A stretch of 6,950 nucleotides of DNA. It comes from an uncultured bacterium (GTDB lineage Bacteria > Actinomycetota > Coriobacteriia > Coriobacteriales > Coriobacteriaceae). The stretch is from positions 1 through 6,950 of the forward strand of contig CAJMRZ010000077.1 in assembly GCA_905215945.1 (NCBI GenBank), read 5' to 3'. The first letter of the stretch is position 1. Each line of letters starts with the position of its first letter. A model generated the notes under the pieces. It saw nothing but the letters and a program-made list of their open reading frames with translations, searched no databases and had not been told where the DNA came from. Below, piece after piece: positions 1 to 4,325 of this stretch. Both the position numbers and the translations under genes were made by a program.

Positions 1-440
1 GCAACGGCCATTTCCTCGCGCTTGCTCGCGCGCCAGTTCTCGATCACGATAAACAGCACGCCGTACACAATGAGCGCCAGCGCCACGACGGGAGCATTGT
101 AGAAATGCTCCTCCATCCAGTCGTTGAGCGGCAGGCCGATCGCCGCGGCGGGAATGCAGCCGAGCACAATCTTGCCCCACAGCACCCAGGTGTCGCGGCG
201 GCCCTCCTTGCCCTTGCTGGGCGAGAACGGATTGAGCTCATGGAAGAACAGCACGCAGACGGCCAGAATGGCGCCGAGCTGAATCACGACCAGGAACATG
301 TTCCAGAACGTCTCGCTCACGTTCATCTTGACGAACTCGTCCACCAAGATCATGTGACCGGTCGACGAAACAGGCAGCCATTCGGTGATGCCCTCGACCA
401 GGCCCATGAAGGCAGATTTTAGAAGCTCGATGATATCCAA
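1..440 (-). CDS. uppP: Undecaprenyl-diphosphatase UppP/BacA (N-terminal part, runs off left edge)
   Basis: An integral membrane enzyme that dephosphorylates undecaprenyl pyrophosphate to the carrier lipid used for peptidoglycan; extra copies give bacitracin resistance in other bacteria. About 146 codons are present. The first signature motif, [14 protein letters not shown], lies at residues 16-29 and supplies the family's conserved E-x3-E (E16, E20), the serine cluster and H29. Hydrophobic segments follow at about residues 48-66, 88-104 and 117-135. The second signature (PGxSRSG type) should lie in the missing C-terminal half. The start is read as TTG at 440: it follows a GAGGGGG ribosome site and preserves the usual N-terminus, whereas the next in-frame ATG (codon 12) sits only four codons before the motif and has no comparable site. 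The gene is divergent from the stress-protein gene. Product is secure; the start is likely but not proven. Confidence 0.93.
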   Translation of the reverse strand, partial: MDIIELLKSAFMGLVEGITEWLPVSSTGHMILVDEFVKMNVSETFWNMFLVVIQLGAILAVCVLFFHELNPFSPSKGKEGRRDTWVLWGKIVLGCIPAAAIGLPLNDWMEEHFYNAPVVALALIVYGVLFIVIENWRASKREEMAV

Positions 441-576
441 AGGGACCCCCTCGTTAGACACCCGCCGATATTGTTCTGCGGACGGTGCGGGCGATGTCCC
501 ATTATCAACCGTTCGGGCGCGTCTGCGCCTACCCTTACCAAAAAACTCGTCCGTTCACAGAATTGCGAGCGGTCAA

Positions 577-592
577 ACCCAAATCCTTGGGT
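577..592. repeat. Perfect inverted repeat in the uppP/usp divergent region
   Basis: ACCCAA and TTGGGT flank a 4-base spacer. The repeat lies in the 247-base gap that must carry promoters for both divergent genes. A TATAAC element at 592-597, usable as a -10 for the plus-strand gene, overlaps its right arm, but no convincing -35 stands 16-18 bases upstream. It could be a small operator or chance. The rest of the gap has a GATAAT on the minus strand near 505-510 and a GC-rich tract at 619-667 containing a weak GCACG/CGTGC pair just before the usp ribosome site. Confidence 0.25.
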
Positions 593-687
593 ATAACTGC
601 AACAAGATAAAGTGTTCGGCGGCCAACGCGCCCGCGCCCGCCCGATGCACGAGCCCCGCGCCCGTGCGATAGACCAAGGAGGAAACC

Positions 688-1125
688 ATGAACGAGGGCT
701 ACACCAAGGTATTTGTTTCACTCGATGGTACTGAGCAGCAGGATTTTGTGCTCGCACGCGCCATCAAGGTCGCCGCGAACAACGGCGCCAAGCTAATCAT
801 CGGCCACGTTATCGATTCCACGGCGCTCGAGAGCGCCGGTTCCTATCCGGTCGATCTGGTCAACGGCCTAGAGGAGGCATTTAAGAACTCCATCGCCAAG
901 CAGCTCGAAGAGGCCAAGGCCAATCCCGATATTCCCGAGGTCGAGGTCATGATTCGCGCCGGCCGCATTCGCGAGACGCTCAAGGACGAGATGCTCGACG
1001 TGGTTAAGCCCGACCTGGTGCTCTGCGGCGCCCGCGGCCTGTCCTCGATCAAGTATGCGCTGCTGGGTTCGATTTCGACGTTCCTGCTGCGCAACACGGA
1101 CTGCGACATCTTGGTCGTGAAGTAG
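688..1125 (+). CDS. Universal stress protein (single UspA domain)
   Basis: A cytoplasmic single-domain Usp protein of 145 residues, the normal length for the family. The N-terminal strand VFVSLDGTE (residues 8-16) carries the Asp (D13) usual at the end of the first beta strand. The nucleotide-binding signature G-x2-G-x9-G-S is complete: G114, G117, G127, S128, in the stretch beginning CGARGLSS. The protein ends in the typical strand CDILVVK. This places it with the ATP-binding Usp proteins, which usually dimerise and support survival under starvation or stress; its partner is not known from sequence. The ATG at 688 is fixed by AAGGAGG at 676-682 with a 5-base spacer. It is monocistronic, divergent from uppP and convergent with the kinase operon, with a strong terminator 145 bases past the stop. 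Confidence 0.93.
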   Translation: MNEGYTKVFVSLDGTEQQDFVLARAIKVAANNGAKLIIGHVIDSTALESAGSYPVDLVNGLEEAFKNSIAKQLEEAKANPDIPEVEVMIRAGRIRETLKDEMLDVVKPDLVLCGARGLSSIKYALLGSISTFLLRNTDCDILVVK

Positions 1126-1138
1126 GTTCCTTCCCGCC

Positions 1139-1229
1139 GGCGCAAGGCCTGCGGGGTTATCACGCCGACGTCCTCGCCGCTTCGCGGCTGCGGGATGTCG
1201 GCTTAGATAACCCCTCCCGGCCTTGCGCC
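1139..1229. repeat. Long imperfect inverted repeat (91 bases) after usp
   Basis: Three successive arm pairs are nested. GGCGCAAGGCC (1139-1149) pairs with GGCCTTGCGCC (1219-1229). GGGGTTATC (1153-1161) pairs with GATAACCCC (1206-1214). A 9-base pair set at 1164-1172 with 1194-1202 contains one G-T. GCCGC (1176-1180) with GCGGC (1184-1188) caps the structure around a 3-base loop. It begins 13 bases after the usp stop. No T-run follows on either strand, so it is not a canonical terminator. It may be a dispersed palindromic element or an RNA 3'-end structure; the sequence cannot decide. Confidence 0.8.
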
Positions 1230-1269
1230 TTCGTCACCGCACCTCAGCGAGTTGGCTGATAAAAGATGG

Positions 1270-1299
1270 CGTGCCGCCCCGTTTGGGGCGGCACGTTTT
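1270..1299 (+). terminator. Rho-independent terminator for usp
   Basis: An 11-bp perfect GC-rich stem (CGTGCCGCCCC at 1270-1280, GGGGCGGCACG at 1285-1295) with a GTTT loop is followed at once by TTTT and a T-rich stretch. It serves the plus-strand transcript. On the minus strand the same stem is followed by CCATCTTTT, so it may also weakly stop the kinase operon transcript. Confidence 0.9.
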
Positions 1300-1319
1300 G
1301 TTTGGGGCGACACGTTTTT
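1281..1319 (+). repeat. Tandem duplication of the terminator loop, right arm and T-tract
   Basis: GTTTGGGGCGGCACGTTTT (1281-1299) is followed immediately by GTTTGGGGCGACACGTTTT (1300-1318), 18 of 19 bases identical, with a fifth T at 1319. The second copy has one G-to-A change, so it could compete with the first for the left arm, but with one mismatch. It is most simply a local slippage duplication. Confidence 0.85.
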
Positions 1320-1321
1320 GT

Positions 1322-1348
1322 TATGGGGGATTCATTTGAGCCCCCATA
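1322..1348. repeat. Inverted repeat with 8-bp stem
   Basis: TATGGGGG (1322-1329) and CCCCCATA (1341-1348) enclose an 11-base loop. On the plus strand it is followed by GTTGTGTT, only weakly T-rich, so it might be a back-up terminator for usp. On the minus strand it is followed by A-rich sequence and would not terminate. Confidence 0.55.
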
Positions 1349-1352
1349 GTTG

Positions 1353-1410
1353 TGTTCACGTTCGGGAACATAGCGCCAATTGCCTTAGCTATGTTCACGT
1401 TCGGGAACAT
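1353..1410. repeat. Two direct copies of a 19-base near-palindrome
   Basis: TGTTCACGTTCGGGAACAT occurs identically at 1353-1371 and 1392-1410, 39 bases start to start. Each copy is itself a dyad: TGTTC and GAACA flank CG-TT-CG with one A/G mismatch per half. The inner halves also form a 9-bp inverted repeat across the gap, GAACATAGC (1366-1374) with GCTATGTTC (1388-1396). The layout resembles a tandem operator for a dimeric regulator, or a repeated mobile or structural motif. It lies between two gene ends, not at a recognisable promoter. Confidence 0.8.
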
Positions 1411-1411
1411 T

Positions 1412-1433
1412 GCCGTCCGCACCGCAAGACGGC
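1412..1433. repeat. Short inverted repeat just after the kinase stop
   Basis: GCCGTC (1412-1417) and GACGGC (1428-1433) enclose 10 bases and start five bases beyond the kinase stop codon when read on the minus strand. No T-run follows, so termination here is doubtful. Confidence 0.35.
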
Positions 1434-1437
1434 CCGA

Positions 1438-2481
1438 CTACTCGAAATATTGGAACTTGTTGGTTGAGAAGGCGAATGTTACGACGAAGCCTTCGCCCGG
1501 CTCCGATGCCGCGGTGACGTCGATGCCCATCTTGGAGCACAGGCGCGCCACCAGGTAGAGGCCGATGCCCGTTGCACGCTTGGTGGTGCGGCCGTTGTCG
1601 CCGGTAAAGCCCTTCTCGAACACGCGGGGCAGGTCGGCCGCGCTCACGCCGCAGCCGTTGTCCGCGACGGTAAGCTCGATGCGCTCGCTCGCCAGGCCCT
1701 CGTCCAGCAACGCGCCCGAAAACGTGATCTTCGCACCATCCTCACGCGCGTATTTAATGCTGTTCTGGATGAGCTGGCCCAAGATAAACTCGAGCCACTT
1801 CTCGTCGGTAAAGACCTCAAAGTCGAGGTTCTCGCACACCGGGGCCACGTGCGCCGCGATGAGCTCACGCGCGTTGGCTTTAATCGCGCCCGTCACCAAG
1901 GTTTTGAGATCCCAGCGGCGAATCAGGTAGTCGCGCTCCACGACTTCCGAGCGCGCATAGTACAGCGCCTGGTCGATATAGCGCTCCACGCGGGCAAGCT
2001 CGCGGCCCAGGTCATCCACACGCGACAGATCGTCTTCGCTGCCGTCCAGGTTTTCCAAAATCAGATGGGCTGCTGCCAGGGGCAGCTTGGCCTCGTGGAC
2101 CCAGCTCTCGATATAGTCGCGATAGTCATCGGTCTGGCGCCTGCCTTCGGCAACCTCGTCACAAGCGGTTTTGCCCACCCGACGCAAGACCTCATACTCG
2201 AGCTCGCCCTCGGCATAGGTCGGACATTGCACCATCTCCTGCACCCATGCGGGACTCTCGAGCTCCTCTGCCGCACGCTCCAGCTGGCGCAGAAAACGAC
2301 GACGGCGCGCGTATTCGATCACGATGCCAAGCATGCCAAAGATAAAGGACACGCCGACCGCCACGACCACGATAGAGACGGGTGCACCGGCGACCGTCAG
2401 CACAAAGCAGCTCAGCAGCACGCCGCACGTCCACACGGCGACGGGAAGCAGCGCGTCTTTAAAGAACTTGCCAAACGACAT
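1438..2481 (-). CDS. Sensor histidine kinase, BceS-type (intramembrane-sensing)
   Basis: A membrane kinase of 347 residues. Two transmembrane helices at about 11-31 and 35-56 are joined by only a few residues, so there is no extracellular sensor domain; this is the hallmark of intramembrane-sensing kinases. The phosphoacceptor box reads ESWVHEAKLP with H129, matching the WVHEIKTP pattern of the BceS family. ATP-binding boxes are complete: N (N240), G1 (D274-N-G276-C-G278), F (VFEKGFTGDNGR, 287-298) and G2 (G305-I-G307). VFEKGFTG is also typical of BceS relatives. The kinase follows its response regulator with a 9-base gap, and the AGGGG ribosome site overlaps the regulator's stop. In the known family these kinases usually take their signal from a BceAB-type ABC transporter, and none is encoded here. 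The sensed compound is inferred, not shown. Confidence 0.93.
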   Translation of the reverse strand: MSFGKFFKDALLPVAVWTCGVLLSCFVLTVAGAPVSIVVVAVGVSFIFGMLGIVIEYARRRRFLRQLERAAEELESPAWVQEMVQCPTYAEGELEYEVLRRVGKTACDEVAEGRRQTDDYRDYIESWVHEAKLPLAAAHLILENLDGSEDDLSRVDDLGRELARVERYIDQALYYARSEVVERDYLIRRWDLKTLVTGAIKANARELIAAHVAPVCENLDFEVFTDEKWLEFILGQLIQNSIKYAREDGAKITFSGALLDEGLASERIELTVADNGCGVSAADLPRVFEKGFTGDNGRTTKRATGIGLYLVARLCSKMGIDVTAASEPGEGFVVTFAFSTNKFQYFE

Positions 2482-2490
2482 AGCCGGCCC

Positions 2491-3162
2491 CTAGACCGAA
2501 TAGCCTTGGCCGCGGTGCGTTGTCAAATACCCCTTGATGCCGATTTTTTCGAGCGTGGTGCGCAGGCGGTTGATGTTGACGGTGAGCGTATTGTCGTCCA
2601 CGAAGGCGTCGGAGTCCCACAGGTCCTGCATGATGGCCGAGCGCGAAACAATCTTGCCCGCGCGGCTCAGAAGCAGTGAGAGGATACGCAGCTCGTTTTT
2701 GGTGAGCTCGGTGCTAGTGCCGGTTTGCGTGTTGGTAACCATGGAGCGGGCGAGGTCGAGCTCCAGCCCCTTGTGGACAAGTGTGCTGCGCTCGCCTGCC
2801 GCCGCGGTGCGACGCAGCAGGGCATTGATGCGGGCCACGAGCACGCGCGCGCTGTAGGGCTTGGGAACAAAGTCATCTGCGCCGAGCGTCATGGCCATGA
2901 CCTCGTCGATCTCGGTCGTGCGCGACGTGAGAACGATGATGGGGACCTCGGATTCGCGACGGACCTCATGGCAGATGTGCTGGCCGTCTTTGACGGGGAG
3001 CGTGAGGTCGAGCAGCACCAGGTCGGGCGCGGCGGCGAGAATATCGCGCGAGACATGCTCAAACGATTCGCAGGCCTCGACCTCAAAACCGGCACGGGCA
3101 AGGATATCGGCAAGCTCGCGACGAATGGGCTCGTCGTCCTCAACGATATAGATTAGCGCCAT
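2491..3162 (-). CDS. Response regulator, OmpR family, BceR-like
   Basis: A 223-residue cytoplasmic two-domain regulator. The receiver (1-118) has the acidic pair D9/D10, phosphoacceptor D52 in LVLLDLTLP, T79 and K101 (VPKPY). The C-terminal winged helix (about 125-223) includes WDSDAFVDDNTLTVNINRLR at 182-201 and the closing THRGQGYSV; the FVDDNTLTVN stretch is typical of BceR regulators. The ATG at 3162 gives the standard N-terminus MALIYIVEDDE and follows GGGGGAG about nine bases upstream. The open frame continues 60 codons further upstream, but that extension has no family resemblance and crosses the promoter region. It is first in an operon with the kinase. Its probable targets are cell-envelope or peptide-antibiotic defence genes, possibly its own operon; no target is visible here. 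Confidence 0.94.
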   Translation of the reverse strand: MALIYIVEDDEPIRRELADILARAGFEVEACESFEHVSRDILAAAPDLVLLDLTLPVKDGQHICHEVRRESEVPIIVLTSRTTEIDEVMAMTLGADDFVPKPYSARVLVARINALLRRTAAAGERSTLVHKGLELDLARSMVTNTQTGTSTELTKNELRILSLLLSRAGKIVSRSAIMQDLWDSDAFVDDNTLTVNINRLRTTLEKIGIKGYLTTHRGQGYSV

Positions 3163-3196
3163 GGATTCCGCTCCCCCTCTTGGTTGTCTTGCCACC

Positions 3197-3224
3197 ATTA
3201 TGGCCGCGAAACTGCAGGTGTGCA
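3197..3224 (-). promoter_or_regulatory. Candidate promoter of the response regulator/kinase operon
   Basis: Read on the minus strand, TGCACA (3224-3219, four of six matches to TTGACA) stands 16 bases before CATAAT (3202-3197, five of six matches to TATAAT). Transcription would start near 3190, leaving a short leader of about 28 bases with the GGGGGAG ribosome site. It is a plausible sigma-70 promoter but unproven. Confidence 0.4.
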
Positions 3225-3235
3225 CCGCGCGCGGT
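3224..3235. promoter_or_regulatory. 12-base perfect palindrome at the candidate -35
   Basis: ACCGCGCGCGGT is identical on both strands and abuts the proposed -35 element of the two-component operon. A dimeric regulator could bind here. A CG-rich 12-mer can also arise by chance in DNA of this composition. Confidence 0.25.
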
Positions 3236-3300
3236 ACCAAGGTGACAGAACTGTTCGCGAGCGGGGGCGTTTTGTCCGCCTCGCACTCGCAGCGGTGGCG

Positions 3301-3344
3301 GGGACCAAAATGATTCTTTAATCCCCGTCCCAGAAAAATCATTT
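3301..3344. repeat. Two interleaved inverted repeats overlapping a stop codon
   Basis: AAATGATT (3308-3315) matches AATCATTT (3337-3344), and GGGAC (3301-3305) matches GTCCC (3327-3331). The two pairs interlock instead of nesting, so only one stem, or a pseudoknot, could form. The right arm contributes two bases of the stop codon of the neighbouring minus-strand gene. A terminator role is possible but weak: the longer stem is AT-rich and no strong T-run follows. Confidence 0.55.
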
Positions 3345-4050
3345 AGCGGCGGGCGCGGAGCTTTTCGTAGCCTTCGGCGAAGAAGGCGACCGTGGCGGCG
3401 TCGGCCTCCGCAGCGTCCGTCTCGGTTGCGGGGACCACGCCGTGCTCGTCACTCACCAGGAACAGCGCGCCCTTGAGCTGCGCGGGAATGTCCACGCGCG
3501 TGACCGGGATGCCCTTGGTCTGGGCCAGCTGCTCAATGAGCGTCGCCGTGCCGCACAGGCACTCGTCTGCCGGCACCACAAAGGCAAGCTCACCGTCGTT
3601 GACGGCAGCGAGCAGCTCGGGCGCCACGCCGGTCTCGTCGGCCTCGGAGCGAGCCTCGGCAGAACGGGCACGCAGCGCCTTGGCCGACGTGTCGGCCAGC
3701 GGCTCGTACTCCCCCACCGTCATGGCGGCGTTGCCGTTAATGTCGATCACCAGCATGAGCACGCCGTCGCGGGCGGTGTAGTCGCCCTCGGCAAGTGACC
3801 ACTCAACGTGCTGTTTGGCCCAGCTGAGCATGTTATGGGTAAGTGGCTCGCCCTGCACCAGGCGCTCGGATAGCGCACGGATGTGACGGTTGAGCATGGG
3901 CACCTTTTTGTTGGACATGCGCCAACGGCAGATGAGCGCGGGCTTGTCGAGCGTGAACTTCTCGACCGCCTCCTGATTGGCGCAAAAGTCCTCGTACGCA
4001 CGCTGATCCTCGGCATTACCAAACAGTTCGGCATCATCAATCTGGGGCAT
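3343..4050 (-). CDS. Conserved-looking hypothetical protein, 235 residues
   Basis: I do not recognise this protein. It is soluble, with no signal peptide or membrane segment, and acidic overall apart from a basic tail (EKLRARR). It looks like two parts. An N-terminal part (about 1-118) has a helical stretch around NRHIRALSERL and a strand-like segment GVLMLVIDINGN (96-107). A linker rich in Ala, Glu and Asp follows (about 120-145). The C-terminal part (about 150-215) alternates strands and a helix (AFVVPAD, GTATLIEQLAQTKGIPVTRV, ALFLVSDEHGVV). That pattern faintly recalls the second half of class IV aminotransferases, but no catalytic lysine motif could be placed and I assign no function. Start choice: ATG at 4050 follows AAAGG by seven bases and lies downstream of a promoter expected to start near 4076. 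An alternative ATG at 4074 adds eight residues. Confidence 0.8.
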   Translation of the reverse strand: MPQIDDAELFGNAEDQRAYEDFCANQEAVEKFTLDKPALICRWRMSNKKVPMLNRHIRALSERLVQGEPLTHNMLSWAKQHVEWSLAEGDYTARDGVLMLVIDINGNAAMTVGEYEPLADTSAKALRARSAEARSEADETGVAPELLAAVNDGELAFVVPADECLCGTATLIEQLAQTKGIPVTRVDIPAQLKGALFLVSDEHGVVPATETDAAEADAATVAFFAEGYEKLRARR

Positions 4051-4082
4051 GGTTGTACCTTTCGTGTTAGTCATTCCGTCCT

Positions 4083-4091
4083 CTTATACCA
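4083..4091 (-). promoter_or_regulatory. Extended -10 promoter for the hypothetical gene
   Basis: Minus strand TGGTATAAG combines the TG-N extension with a five-of-six -10 (TATAAG). No good -35 is seen, which extended -10 promoters can do without. The expected start near 4076 would leave the ATG at 4074 without a leader and favours the ATG at 4050. Confidence 0.5.
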
Positions 4092-4126
4092 AAAAGACGG
4101 CCCTCCAAACGGAGCAGCCGTCTTTT
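4091..4126. terminator. Bidirectional Rho-independent terminator
   Basis: A 10-bp perfect stem (AAAAGACGGC at 4092-4101, GCCGTCTTTT at 4117-4126) continues inward as CTCC/GGAG around an AAAC loop. T-runs end both strands: four on plus and five on minus. On the minus strand it should stop purH transcription about 200 bases beyond its stop codon. Its last T forms part of the next gene's extended -10 element. Confidence 0.88.
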
Positions 4127-4211
4127 GCAGAGATTATTTTAGAAGCGAGGCAAGTCCAAGGGACGAGATAACATCCCATCCTCCCCAGTCAACCTAACAG
4201 GTCGGCGAGGG

Positions 4212-4304
4212 TTGCCCAGATGCCGCAGATTGCCGTGAAAGAGGAGCGACGCGTACTTGGGTACGCGAGCGACGAATGAACGGCAAGGTGCGGCATCTGG
4301 GCAA
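4212..4304. repeat. Long inverted repeat (93 bases) after purH
   Basis: TTGCCCAGATGCCGCA (4212-4227) pairs perfectly with 4289-4304. After a 2x2 mismatch, TTGCCGT (4230-4236) pairs with ACGGCAA (4280-4286). A large internal loop (13 and 12 bases) follows, then CGCGTAC (4250-4256) pairs with GTACGCG (4261-4267) around TTGG. The octamer GAGCGACG occurs once in each half as a direct repeat (4244-4251 and 4267-4274). It lies 21 bases past the purH stop with no T-run, so it is not a standard terminator. REP-like element or structured RNA are both possible. Confidence 0.85.
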
Positions 4305-4325
4305 GCCGCAGCGCCACCTCCCTAC

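Larger units (their letters stand above)
1126..1437. other. Gene-free region between convergent genes, rich in repeats
   Basis: These 312 bases separate the 3' ends of usp (plus) and the histidine kinase (minus). They hold, in order, a 91-base hairpin, a plus-strand terminator, a second copy of that terminator's right arm, an 8-bp hairpin with C/G-rich stem, two copies of a 19-base near-palindrome, and a 6-bp hairpin directly after the kinase stop. The short open frames here merely translate the repeats and show no ribosome site or coding character. No clean minus-strand terminator for the kinase was found; the stem at 1270-1295 is the best candidate, with its minus-strand U-tract offset by four bases. 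Confidence 0.75.

Noticed and set aside
1366..1409. LexA/SOS box at the GAAC and GTTC elements
   Set aside because: The actinobacterial/Gram-positive SOS box is GAAC-N4-GTTC. Here the tight dyad is GTTC-N8-GAAC, and the GAAC-to-GTTC pair is separated by far more than four bases.
1353..1410. CRISPR array
   Set aside because: Only two 19-base units with a 20-base gap are present, with internal symmetry, no further repeats and no cas genes.
1252..1558. Short plus-strand frames reading VHVREH or MFTFGNIA twice
   Set aside because: The peptide repeats are only the translation of the 19-base DNA repeat. They lack ribosome sites and run through a terminator or into the kinase gene.
1849..2679. Plus-strand open frame of 276 codons opposite the kinase and regulator
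   Set aside because: It runs antisense across two genes with complete catalytic motifs, has no ribosome site or recognisable domain, and spans their junction.
3163..3342. 60-codon N-terminal extension of the response regulator
   Set aside because: The receiver domain starts at MALIYIVEDDE (3162) with its own ribosome site, while the extension has no homology-like character and covers the candidate promoter.
4134..4187. Minus-strand reading WGGWDVISSLGLASLLK followed by a stop
   Set aside because: It looks like a protein C-terminus, but there is no start codon and a TAG lies in frame a few codons upstream. At most it is a gene remnant; not enough to call.
4212..4304. Insertion sequence or MITE based on the long inverted repeat
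   Set aside because: No flanking target-site duplication was seen and the arms continue into the tip instead of ending a cargo. Without other copies to compare, a mobile-element call is not supported.
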